From Cryptomeria japonica (Eukaryota > Streptophyta > Pinopsida > Cupressales > Cupressaceae), in NCBI RefSeq assembly GCF_030272615.1, contig NC_081409.1, positions 649,918,468 through 649,982,467 of the forward strand: 64,000 nt of DNA. Direction: 5' to 3'. Numbering within the stretch: the stretch's first letter is position 1; each line of letters opens with the position of its first letter. Under the pieces are notes generated by a model, which saw only the letters and a program-made list of their open reading frames with translations, did no database searches and was not told where the DNA came from. Positions 54,189 to 64,000 of the stretch are shown here, in pieces. The translations under genes and the position numbers were made by a program.

Positions 54189-56628
54189 GATATATTGCTC
54201 TAAACTGTCCTAATGGCGAAAACAAGGACAAACCAAAAAGGTTCAGGAAATTCAGAGGAGGAAATCGGAGAAACTGTTTTGTAGCAGTTGATGAAGGCAT
54301 TACAGATGAGGAATCAGAAGATGAAGAGAATGAAGACATTGTGTTTGTTGCTGTAAAGGAAGATGTGGCAGACAAGAAGGCTCTTGTCTTCCGGTTTGAT
54401 AATTCCAATGAGTGGATCATTGATAGTGGTTGTTCTCACCATATGACTGGTGACCGGAGCAAGTTTCTATCCTTGGAGGAGTATGATGGTGGTGTGGTTC
54501 GCTTTGGCAATGATGCACCATGCATGGTCAAAGGCAGAGGGTCCATCTCTCTGAATGGAAAGAGCAGTGCTGACAATTTGTACTGGGTTGATGGTCTCAG
54601 ACACAACCTTCTAAGTGTTGCCCAGCTAAATGACAGTGGCCTCAGTCTGGAATTCAAGAATGGAGTTTGCAGAATCAAAGGAAAAGATGATAAACTGGTG
54701 GCCACCGGCATGCAGACCAAAGGTAACCTATTTCATCTGAATGCTAATATAAGTACATGTCTTATGGCTAAGCTTGATGATAGTTGGATATGGCATAGGA
54801 GACTCTGTCATGTAAACTTTGATAACATTGTGAAGGCTAGTAAGATCAAGCCAGTTAGAGGGTTGTCGGTGCTAAGCAAACCGAATAATACCTTTTGTAG
54901 AGAATGTCTTCCTCAACCTTTAAACGTAAATCTTTCACTGCTGACAACTTGCTTGATCTTGTGCATACTGACTTGTGTGGTCCTATGAAAACTAGAAGTG
55001 TGCAGGGTGATAGGTACTTCATGATTCTTATTGATGACTGCTCAAGAATGATGTGGGTCACATTCTTGAAAGACAAGTTGGAAGCTTTTGGGAAATTCAA
55101 AGCTTTTAGAGCATTAGTGGAGAAGGAAAGCGGTAAAAGGATCAAGTGTCTTCGAACTGATCAAGGAGGGGAATTCACTTCTGGTGAATTCAACAAGTAC
55201 TGTGAAGAATTTGGCATCAAGAGACAGCTGTCTGCCCCCCGGACTCCACAGCAGAATGGCCTAGCAGATAGGAATAACCGGACTGTGGTTGAAGCAGCTA
55301 GAACCATGTTGATTCAAGGAAAGGTAGCTCACACCTTTTGGAGAGAAGCAGTAAGCACTGCAGTCTACACTATGAACCGGGTACTCATCAAGAAAGGTAA
55401 GGACAAAACTCCTTATGAGTATTGGACCGGTAAGACACCCGTGGTTAGCTACTTTAGGGTATTTGGTAGCAAATGTTACATCAAGAGGAGTGAACATCAG
55501 GGCAAATTTGAAGCTAAATGTGATGAAGGAATATTTCTAGGATATTCCACAAAGAGTAAAGCTTTCAAGTGTTACAACAATAGGACTCAGAGAATTATGG
55601 AAAGTATCAATGTAAGAGTTGATGAATCTTCTGAGAAAACTGAGGAAATCGGCAATGAGCAAGCTGTAAATGAACCGGTTGCAACCTTCTGGGAACCGGT
55701 TGTTAGTCAACCAAGTACCAGTAACAGTGTTCCTGAACCGGTGAATGCTGATACTGATAAAGATGAGGATGAAGAGGAAAAGCAAGAAGAACCAGTTAAG
55801 ACCATTCCTCGGTATGTCAAGCTGAATCATGATCCTAAGCAGATCATAGGAGATAAGGATGCAAGAATCCTTGCAAGAAGAAAGATCAGAGACAACTCAT
55901 GTATGATCTCTGAATTTGAGCCTAAATCATTCAAAGAGGCTCATAAAGATGAAGACTGGATCAAGGCAATGGAAGAGGAACTTGACCAGATAGAGAAAAA
56001 TGGTACACTATCCTTGGTACCCAGACCAGAGCATAAAAATTTTATTGCCACCAAATGGGTGTTCAGAAACAAGCTGAATGAGGATGGCACTGTGATTAGG
56101 AATAAAGCCAGATTGGTGTGCAAAGGATATGCTCAAGAAGAAGGAGAAGACTATGGAGAAACCTTTGCTCCTGTAGCCAGATTGGAAGGAGTTCGTATGC
56201 TTCTTGCATATGCAGCTTTTAAAGGGTTTAAAGTATATCAAATGGATGTAAAATCTGTATTCCTAAATGGTATACTTGAAGAGGAGGTATATATAGAGAA
56301 ACCAGATGGGTTTTCCCTATCTGAAGATAGTGATATGGTGTGCAGGCTACATAAAGCCTTATATGGTCTAAAGCAAGCACCTAGGGCATGGTATGAGCAC
56401 CTTCATTCCCATCTTGTGAAGATTGGATTTGAGAGAACAAGTGAAGATAGCAATATCCACTTGAAGTCCGAAGGAGATCAGATCCTGATCTGTGAGGTTT
56501 TTGTTGATGACATTATCTTTGGAGGAGATGACAAGATGAGTCATGAGTTTGCTGATGAGATGAAAAAAGAGTTTGAGATGTCACTCATAGGGGAGATTAA
56601 GTTTTTCATTGGACTGCAGATCGAGTAG
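54167..56628 (+). pseudogene. copia protease, integrase and reverse transcriptase
   Basis: Protease: WIIDSGCSHHMTGDRSKF near 54415-54470. Integrase zinc region: WHRRLCHVNF ... FCREC. One frameshift near 54900 then opens 574 codons. The integrase core has [27 protein letters not shown] and [16 protein letters not shown], where the catalytic Glu (usual ERxN) reads Asp. Then FGSKCYIKR and an acidic linker. Reverse transcriptase: [55 protein letters not shown]. It ends at a TAG (56626-56628), after which RNase H continues in the same frame. Confidence 0.93.
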
Positions 56629-57437
56629 ATGAAAGATGGAATCTTTATCACTCAGTCCAAATATGTCAAAGAGGTGTTGAAGACTTTTGGCATGGAAGAT
56701 AGCAAACCAGCTGGTACACCGATGGTGACCGGTTGCAAATTGACAAAAGAAGATGATTCCGCACTAGTTGATGAGGAGTACCGATCAATGATTGGTAAGT
56801 TGCATTATGTAGTGCTAGCAGACCGAATATTGCATATGTAGTTGGCATTACTGCAAGGTTCCAGAAAAGTCCAAAAGATTCCCACTTTATTGCAGTCAAG
56901 CAGATTCTTAGGTATCTGAAGGGAATAGTTGACTATGGATTGTGGTACCCATACATCAATGATTTCAATCTGAAAGTGTTCACAGATGCTGATTGGGCAG
57001 GTAATGTGGATGACCGGAAAAGCACAACCGGTGGTGCATTCTTTCTCAGTGGTAGACTGGTCTCATGGATGAGTAAAAAGCAGAGTTGTATCTCTTAGAC
57101 TACAATGGAAGCGGAGTATGTTGCAGCTTTCATGAACTGCACTCAGACAATTTGGATGAAGCATGTACTGGAAGGCTTCAAGATCCCTGTATCTGAACCA
57201 GTAAGTTAATTCTGTGATAACACAAGTGCTATCAATATTTCAAAGAATTCGGTTTTACATTCTAGAACCAAGCATTTTGAGCTTAAGTATCATTTCTTGA
57301 GGGAAAAGGTTCAGAATAAAGAGATTGCACTGGAACATGTTTCCAGTAAGGAGCAGTGAGCTGACATATTCACCAAGCCTCTACCAAAAACTACATTTGT
57401 GCATTTAAGAGGTGAATTGGGGGTACTGCCCCTTTAG
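56629..57437 (+). pseudogene. copia RNase H, damaged
   Basis: It continues the reverse transcriptase frame (FITQSKYVKEVLKTFGM ... MIGKLHY). A frameshift near 56810 follows, then ILRYLKGIVDYGLWYPY, VFTDADWAGNVDDRKSTTGGA, TTMEAEYVAAFMNCTQTIW, FCDNTSAINISKN, LHSRTKHFELKYHFLREKV and ADIFTKPLPKTTFVHLRGELG. Stops near 57097, 57207 and 57357. Ends at 57435-57437. Confidence 0.9.
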
Positions 57438-57582
57438 GAGGTGAACTAAAAATATTAGTTCCACATCAGTCAGGTATTGCATAGTCAAATTTTTGTTGAT
57501 TGATGTGTTGAAGGATGCTCCTCCTCAGGGGAGTAGCATAATGGAACAGAGATGCTTGTGCCTCGACTTTGGCATTGTTGTC

Positions 57583-57691
57583 AAAGGGGGAGAAGGAGTG
57601 AAGTGGAAAAGATATCTGCAACCAATGTGGGAGAAGATGTGAAGCAGAGAAGATATCTTTGTATATTGCCATCAATGCCAAAGGGGGAGAT
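57583..57691 (+). other. Paired polypurine tracts
   Basis: CAAAGGGGGAGAAGGAG from about 57582 (after GCATTGTTGT) and AAAGGGGGAGAT at 57680-57691 (after CCATCAATGCC), the latter abutting the LTR. Confidence 0.75.
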
Positions 57692-59258
57692 TGTTGGCAT
57701 TATGTGAACTGGTATGAAGACATAATGATATTGTATGTTGTCATTGATGTCAATATGTGACATGATGTGAACCAGCACATGTGATAGGTGAAAAGAAAGT
57801 GGAACCGGCATATGTATGAACCGGTTTATATGCCAAAAGTGAAGCGACATATTTGTTCAAGATGAACCGGCACATGGAAGCATTGTGTGACTACCGGTTG
57901 GTAGGTAGTTTCCACTTCAAGATTTCCGGTTGGAATACCTCAAGCCTGTGTGACTCAATCGGTGATCTTTGTGTGATGAGTTAACAGTATAATGGAGAAC
58001 AGATCGTGTTTCCACGTAAGCTCTGTGCGCGCAAAGGATCTTGCATGAAGAAGACTATTCCTATCTACCTCAGTAATGTACGAAGTCTGTCAAACGGTGA
58101 TAACGCGTGATGGGTTATCAGCTACCATGAAATCGGTGGATAATGGATGATGGAGAATGTCTTGAGATCGATTCAAGATTGTTGCATTTAATGTAGTATG
58201 ATTCAACGGTCAGGATTGAACTGCTTGAATTGCTTAACCTAACAGATTTAGGGTTTAGGGTTTTTGCTACCGACCTATCTGTTTCCTATAAGGTCGATGT
58301 TGTGTTTCTTTCTAAGGTTGTTGGCAAAAGTTGTGAGTGTGTATCCAAGGGAAGTGATACGTGATACTTGCCAGACCAAAGGAAAGAAGAGATACTTGCA
58401 AAGTGAATGTGCAGAAGGAGAAGAGGAGCCAGAATGGATCTGCATTAGCATTGAGTGTTGTTACTAGATCATTGTAATTCCTGTTGATCTTTAATCACTT
58501 CAACAGTTGTGAAATCCCTTAATAGGGTAGCCTTAATTGGGCTTGATGCAAAAATCCCTTAATAGGGTAGTCTTAACCAACTTGATTCAAGTTAATGAGT
58601 TCTGAGAAGCTATAGAGCTCTGGAGATCCTTTAGCTCTTGAGTTCTTGAAATCCTCTAACAAGGTAACCCTAACCGGGTTTAACCCTTAACCGGGTATTA
58701 TAGCCATCCCTTAACTGGGTGATCCCTAATAGGATCGGTTCCTAGTAGAACCTATTGTAATGTCTTTAACTGGACAAGGCTCCTAACAGAGTGGACTTCA
58801 AAAGAGTTCAAAAGCAACTTGTGGGTATTCATCCCCACCGTGGTTTTTCCCAGTTGGGTTTCCACGTGAAAATATGTGTCATGTGTAATGCTTTTATCTT
58901 GTGGTGCATTGTTATTACCTGTTGAGCATATGATGGTTCTATGTTTTATGCCTGTCTATAAAACATATTGAACTTACTGTTTTGAAGTTATGATGTTAGT
59001 TTACTTGTTCATGCATGAGAGTGAGATGGTACTATAGTATTGAGCTAAGAGGAAAGCTTAGTGAGTGACTGGTTTATGACTGTTTGAGGTGTACTGGATG
59101 TTACCGGTTGCACTTTGTTTTAACCAGTATCCCTGTTTGTTAGTCATTTGGAGTATTTGCTGTCAAACCAGTTTTGGACTGTATTTGTGTTGGTACTTAT
59201 TCACCCCCCCCCCCTCTCAGTACCGGTTTGGTACTAGTGGTTCATCATTGAGTTATCA
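57692..59258 (+). repeat. 3' LTR of the young copia element
   Basis: 1,567 bp from TGTTGGCATTATG to GAGTTATCA. Nearly the same as 51699-53309 apart from scattered substitutions and small gaps. Confidence 0.95.
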
Positions 59259-59263
59259 AGAGG

Positions 59264-59471
59264 AGATAATCTATGAATTGGGGGTGTCAAGTAACTATCC
59301 TTATCAATATGGCCTAATCATAGGAGAGTTTGGAAATGTTAAAGATCCTCACATTTGAAACTTGCAGATAATGAGAGTACTTGACGAGAGCATAGAGTGC
59401 TTTAAATAGTGATCTAGCCTTGTAGAGTATAGACTGAGCAATTTAATTTCCATGTTGGAGATGTTGGAGAT
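59264..59471. other. Short stretch between two copia elements
   Basis: About 200 bp. Contains a good-looking splice acceptor (ACTTGCAG near 59369), but what follows closes with a stop after 13 codons. The bases just before the next LTR (GTTGGAGAT) look like a purine tract, perhaps by chance. Confidence 0.4.
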
Positions 59472-60657
59472 TGTTGTTAGCATGAGCTTGTATGGTTGTC
59501 ATTGATCTCAAACTTGGTTATTTGGATGCATATTGGTCTGGATTTTCTTTGTCACACCTTTGTTATCTGGATGGATGTTGGTCTAGATACTCTTTTGATG
59601 TTGGTTGTGTCATCCTATATTCAAGGTGGTTCAGAATACTTTTGGTGCCCTCTGGATGTGTTGTTAATTGCATTGCGATTTAGTGGATCATGTTCTTTTC
59701 GTTTGGATGTGTTTAAAGATATGTCGAGATGTTTATTTGGGTCTCGCTTTGGTTTGTAGAGATTTGCATGGAGTATTTTGCATTCGAAGTGGTTATGTTG
59801 TTGACAAGTTGATTATATCTACACGTTATGCTTGGTAACGTTCTTTGGAATATATGTTAGCTTGTGTAGATTGTCAAATCATTCATTGGATGATATTTTA
59901 TGATATGTTTTGGTTCCCTCTCCCTCTTGGAATGGACCAATCTAAGTATTTTATGTCTGGGTGGCTTATTTTGTGTAAAATTACTTGTTCTATTTTAGCC
60001 GGCCTTTGATTAAGATCTTAATCTTGTATCTAATATATAAGGTGTGCGAATGGATAAATTGAGTATGGATGAGAAGTGAATTATATGAGAAGTGTATGCA
60101 AATGATTTCCAATCAGATTTAAGTTTGCGGTGATGCAAAAGTTAGTTTGACAAGAGCTTTGAAGTTGTTTTATTCTGCAAGATAGTGTGTTGTTATAGTG
60201 GAGATCATTAGAGATGTTTGCCATGTTATTGGTCACTTGATTATTGTTCATTGATAATTTCATGATTAGGAGAATCCTTCTCAATTTTATTCAGATATTT
60301 CATTCGTTGCTAATTGACAGTGAGTCCTTCGACAACAATTTATATCTTGCCCCGAAGAAGTGTTCTTCAAATGTACAAGTCTTTTTATATCTTGCCTAAG
60401 CCAGTGTGTCTTAGTTCTATAAGTCCTTCGGGTGTTGGTGCTCCTTGGCTGCAAACCTAAAATTTTGTAAACATTGTTATTCTTATTATGAGTTAGATTC
60501 TCACCATAGTTTTTTCCTATTTGGTTTTTTCATGTAAATCTAGTGTTCATGTGTTTGTGTTTCTGCTTGATGTGTTGTTATTAAATAAGTTGAGCAATAA
60601 TTATTTTTGAAGTTCTAGATTGATTCACCCCTTCATAGTCCTGTTGGGCATTCAACA
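59472..60657 (+). repeat. 5' LTR of the truncated copia element
   Basis: 1,186 bp from TGTTGTTAGCATGAGC to GGCATTCAACA. TTGTCATTGATCTCAA follows the start and GATTCACCCCTTC lies near the end, the same layout as the other copia LTRs. Followed directly by the primer site. Confidence 0.88.
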
Positions 60658-60672
60658 ATTGGTATCAGAGCG
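60658..60672 (+). other. Primer binding site
   Basis: ATTGGTATCAGAGCG directly after the LTR, initiator-Met type. Confidence 0.9.
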
Positions 60673-60716
60673 AGGTTCCTATTTGGAAAGCTTAACTGCT
60701 TGAGGTAGAGCTAGAA

Positions 60717-61745
60717 GTGGCACAAGAACTTCATGTTAAAGCTTCGATGTTTGATGGAACAAATTTTAATTAATGGAAGGAAAGAATGGAATCTTATTTA
60801 GAAGCATTGCAAAATGGAATCTAGGAGATAATCCAGAATAGCTATCAACAATCTTTGAATGGACCATCAACTCCGAATGAGATCAAGTCTTAGGAGACAA
60901 ATGCAAAAGATAGAACAATTCTGATCAGTTGTCGCAGTGATGAAGTATTTGGTAAAGTTAAAGGAAAGAAAGAAGCTAAGGAAATTTGGAACAAGTTATG
61001 TTATGCATATGAAGGTGATTTGAAGACTCATCAAGCAAGACACTTGAACCTAAAGCATAAATTTGAAGGTTTCAGAATGGTTAATGATGAAAGTGTTAAA
61101 GTTACATACATAGAGTGAATAATACAATAGAAGCTATCCGAGCTATTGGAGGAATGCTTGAAGAAAGTGATGTTATAGGAAAATCTTGTTTACATTGACA
61201 AAACCCTACAAACTGTAGGAGTGTCCAATTGAAGAATGTCATGATTTGAACAACTACACAATTGATCAGCTTATTGGTACATTATTTGCCTATGAGATCA
61301 GCAAAATAGAAGATATAAAATCCTGTGAAAGAGAAACTATATTCATTGTTTCAAGGATATCAAGAGATTAACCAAAACCTAGTGATAACTTGGATGAGAT
61401 TGAAGCAAACTTTATAAGAAGATTCAAGCGAGGAATTAGAAAGTATAAAGAGAAGTTTCCCTTGAAATGTTTTAATTATGGAAGAATTGGTTATTATGCT
61501 TCTATATGTATATATAAAGAAGATTATAGAAAGTTTGAGAATGATGAAAAGAAAAATAAATATAGAAGAAATGACTTTAAGAGAAGATTAGATGATAGAG
61601 ATAAAGGGAAAATGAGTTTATGTTCTGTGGAGGCACATTCATCTGAAGAAGAAGGTGTTGAAGACTCAAATGAAGAATCCTTATTTCTAGCCATAAAGGA
61701 GAAGTATCAGGAAATAATCAAAAGACTAGAAGAGAAGATTGCATA
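60717..61745 (+). pseudogene. copia gag relic
   Basis: The reading starts VAQELHVKASMFDGTNF at a GTG (60717) that probably replaced the ATG. Then WKERMESYLEAL, ILISCRSDEVFGKV, AKEIWNKLCYAYEGDLKTHQ, with several stops and one shift near 61115. After a Lys-rich part the zinc knuckle is degenerate (CFNYGRIGYYASIC: Cys and His changed to Tyr). An acidic segment EEEGVEDSNEESLFLAIKE ends at a stop near 61743. Confidence 0.85.
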
Positions 61746-62611
61746 ACATGCTAAATTTGAATCTAGATCATGGATCAGTGATTCTGGATGCTTAAATCAT
61801 ATGACTGGAGACAAAGACAAGTTTATCACTCTGAAGAAACTGTATGATGGTGGATCTATAAAATTTGTAGGAGAGGAAGTTGCACCGATATGTGGAATAG
61901 GATAGCATCTCGATTGATGGTAAGCATAAAACCGACGGTGTTTATCATGTAGAAGGATTGAGACATAGTATGTTGAGTGTTAGTAAGATGTGCAATAGAG
62001 GTTATGAAATTGTGTTTACAAAAATTGGATGTATGATTAGGAAAGGTAGAATAGGAAAGTTAGTAGCAGAAGGAATTGGGATAAGTGGAAATGTTTACTA
62101 CATAAAGGAAAGAAGGGGAAACAAATGTCATCTGAGTTAGAGTAATGAATGTTGGTTATTGCATAAGAGGATGAGACATGTTATCTTTGATAGCATGATA
62201 AAAATCAATAACTATATACCAATAAGAGATTTACCAAGGATCATCATGCCTATTGACACCGTGTGTAGAAAATGTTAGTTAGGAAAGGAAACAAGGAGAA
62301 GTTTCAAGAAAAAGGAGTATTCTATATCACATCCATTGAGGTAATTCACATAGACTTATGTGGTCCTACAAGGACATGTGAAGTCAGTGGTGAAAGATAT
62401 TTTATGTTACTGATGATTATTCAAGAATGACATGGATTACATTTTTGAAGGAAAAATCTTAAGATTTTGAAAGATTTAAAGTTTTCAAGTCAATGATAGA
62501 GAATCAGGTTGATGTTAGAATCAAATTTTTGAGATCTAATAGAGGTGGAGAATTTACTTCAAATGAATTTGACAATTTCTGTGAGAAATATGACATTAGG
62601 AGACATCTTTC
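61746..62611 (+). pseudogene. copia protease and first half of integrase
   Basis: Protease WISDSGCLNHMTGDKDKF near 61769-61822. Frame breaks near 61900. GLRHSMLSVSKMCNRGYEI follows, then the integrase zinc region (LLHKRMRHVIFDSM ... VCRKC) and a broken core with HTDLCGP-like remains near 62345. Last recognisable text is FCEKYDIRRHLS before the junction at 62612. Confidence 0.85.
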
Positions 62612-62978
62612 TGTTGGCAGTTGACACTCATCCGGTAAGGTGAATAACATATAGGGTTGCCATTGATGGCAACTCATCTTCAGGTGTTGGTATTTCTCAT
62701 CCGGATTCATTGTCTTATCATTTTGAATAGATTGGGCCAACCGGTATACAGACACTTTGCTTATTCTTGTTAACTAGTTAGTCATGGTACCGGTAACGTA
62801 TATTTGGGATCTGGTTAAGTATAAGACCCGGTTAAGGTATTTTGGGACCCCGATAAAATTACTTGTGGAATTTATGGTAGTGTGAAGGTCGACATTAATT
62901 GTGATCATTGGGATAATGCATGTCATGCTTCGTGATCCGTCAGCCGACAGGTTTATTTTCTTCATTGAGGCCGACATG
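62612..62978 (+). repeat. LTR-like sequence interrupting copia integrase
   Basis: It begins TGTTGGCAGTTGACACTC exactly where integrase coding stops, with GGTTGCCATTGATGGCAAC 45 bases on, as at the starts of the other LTRs. No primer site or terminal CA was identified before the zinc-knuckle ORF begins near 62979. Confidence 0.5.
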
Positions 62979-63760
62979 CCTTAAAAGATCAATATCAAAA
63001 ACTCACTCGGGAGAATACTACCTTGAAGAATGAAATGCAAGCGCTAACCATGAGAATGTGCAAGGACATTGAAGATAGGAAGAAGAATGAAGAAAACCTA
63101 GCTCAAGCATTGAAGGACAGATCTGAGGAATGCAATAGACTGACACTTGAGAATGACATGTTGAAACTTGAGTTGATTCAGTCTCGGAATAATGAATAGG
63201 AACTTGAGAGATAGATCATAATCATGAGAGATGATTTGACCATTGCAAATGAGTACAAGGAGAAGTTCAAAGCTAGCTCTGCAAGACTTGATGAACTACT
63301 GAAGAGACAAAGAGATGCTAATGACAAGAGAGATCTTGGATATGATGTAGGAGAAAGTTTTGGTATTGCACAACAAGATCAATCATATGGTCAAAAGCAG
63401 AATCATGCATCAACCAAAACCAGAAATTACTGGTAAGACAACCTAATGCTCACAAATTCAATGGTACATGCTTTGTTTGCAATAAATATGGTCATATAAC
63501 AAGTCAGTGCAGAAATAGGAATAAATAAAACAATGCATCATCCATCGGTCTTGGAAATGTCAGATGTCATGCATGTAGTAGATTTGGACATATGGCTAAC
63601 CAATGCAAATCAAAAGGAAATCAAGGAAATCAAGGGTACAACAAAGAAATTCAGAAGAACAATATTGTCTGTTATGCATGCAACAAGATTGGACATATTG
63701 CTAAGTATTGCAGAAGCAAGAATCCATTGGTAGTTGATGGAAATGCAGATGAGAAGAGAA
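62979..63760 (+). pseudogene. Second copy of the coiled-coil/zinc-knuckle ORF1
   Basis: KDQYQKLTRENTTLKNEMQ, then LTMRMCKDIEDRKKNEENL and LKRQRDANDKRDLGYDVGE parallel ORF1 of the minus-strand element (LRQENTNMRNEMQDLTMRL, CKDIEDTKKNEEDLTRRL). After stops near 63199 and 63436 and a frameshift, three knuckles remain: CFVCNKYGHITSQC, CHACSRFGHMANQC and CYACNKIGHIAKYC. N-terminus missing. Confidence 0.8.
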
Positions 63761-63774
63761 AAACCATGGTGGGG

Positions 63775-64000
63775 CTGATACCCACATTATCTATATACTT
63801 GATCAAGGTATACAAATATTATATAAAGGGGATTGCACATACAATTAGGCTCACCGCCTAGAGCTCACTGCTCAACAGAAGTCTCATTGACTTACAAAAC
63901 ATTACACAATGATTTCATACATAAATAAACTTATAGGATGCATTTGACCATGCTGGATAAGTTCCAGTTTAAGCTTTGTCAGCCTCTTTTGAACCGGTTT
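63775..64000 (-). repeat. Part of an LTR of the pol-less family, inverted to its ORF
   Basis: GCCTAGAGCTCACTGCTC (63858-63875) and CAGTTTAAGCTTTGTCAG match the plus-strand view of the minus LTR at 43640-43800 (GCCTAGAGCTCACTGCTC, CAGTTTAAGCTCAGTCAG). The LTR is thus in minus orientation although the adjoining ORF is plus. It continues past the window edge. Confidence 0.65.

Larger units (their letters stand above)
51699..59258 (+). mobile_element. Complete Ty1/copia element, relatively young
   Basis: LTRs 51699-53309 and 57692-59258, AGAGG on both sides (51694-51698 and 59259-59263), copia primer site and purine tract in place, and gag-protease-integrase-reverse transcriptase-RNase H in order. 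The long 574-codon open stretch 54904-56628 and the close similarity of the LTRs show it is the best-kept element here, though gag, the protease-integrase join and RNase H each carry damage. It lies in or just beyond the MADS gene. Confidence 0.95.
59472..62611 (+). mobile_element. Left part of another copia element, cut off in integrase
   Basis: 5' LTR, primer site, gag, protease and the first half of integrase are present. At 62612 the integrase reading (CEKYDIRRHLS) stops where PRTPQQNG would follow, and an LTR-like sequence starting TGTTGGCAG begins. The rest of the element does not reappear before the window ends. More decayed than the neighbour at 51699. Confidence 0.85.

Noticed and set aside
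59369-59420. Possible MADS K-domain exon after ACTTGCAG
   Set aside because: The acceptor is good, but the in-phase reading stops after 13 codons and lacks the hydrophobic heptads of a K domain.
1-64000. tRNA or rRNA genes, CRISPR arrays, bacterial operons
   Set aside because: None seen. TGGTATCAGAGC sites are retroelement primer sites, not tRNA genes.

Overview
The window is a piece of nuclear plant DNA, AT-rich and almost wholly built of LTR retrotransposons in several nesting layers, with one host gene visible. The plant origin is shown by a MIKC-type MADS-box exon, by Ty1/copia elements with initiator-Met-type primer sites (TGGTATCAGAGC), and by a large Ty3/gypsy element. The very long transposon-filled intron and the deep nesting suit a large-genome seed plant such as a gymnosperm; that is inference and the species cannot be read from the sequence.

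Layout. 1-4830: the right part of a decayed copia element, its RNase H split by an 862-bp insertion that carries a foldback repeat. 5020-5930: remnants (a minus-strand coding relic, a second foldback copy, a scrap of LINE reverse transcriptase). 5931-14254: mostly unrecognised AT-rich DNA holding a partial gypsy-type LTR (8345-8706) and a clean 492-bp solo LTR with a perfect GGGGT target duplication (9340-9831).

14260-39221: one Ty3/gypsy element of about 25 kb flanked by TGAAG. Its LTRs are enormous (3' LTR about 6.4 kb) and contain a long decayed ORF, present in both LTRs. Its pol has a second RNase H domain placed between protease and reverse transcriptase. Into its 5' LTR ORF a complete 8.6-kb copia element inserted (15967-24593, TTCAA duplication), and into that copia's 3' LTR a further LTR-containing piece inserted (22303-23792, GCTAA duplication) in an odd circularly permuted form. 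All three pairs of target duplications survive.

39227-51693: host territory. MADS-box exon 1 (41206-41387) and a probable exon 2 (51033-51111) are separated by a 9.6-kb intron. The intron holds a probable solo LTR (42145-42958), a 786-bp gypsy-type solo LTR with TTATG duplication (43061-50440), and, inside that, a complete minus-strand element with CTTTT duplication (43362-49950). This last element has no reverse transcriptase or integrase; it codes instead for a coiled-coil/zinc-knuckle protein and a protein of about 1,000 residues with a basic patch and coiled coils.

51699-59258: a complete, relatively well-preserved copia element with AGAGG duplication. 59472-62611: the left part of another copia element, cut off by 62612-64000, which holds a second, rearranged copy of the zinc-knuckle ORF next to an inverted LTR.

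Apart from the MADS gene every coding region is a retroelement relic with stops or frameshifts. The most interesting items are the LTR-resident ORF, the pol-less two-ORF element, a possible distant link between their large proteins, the permuted LTR insertion, and the transposon-swollen MADS intron. No tRNA, rRNA or CRISPR features were seen.
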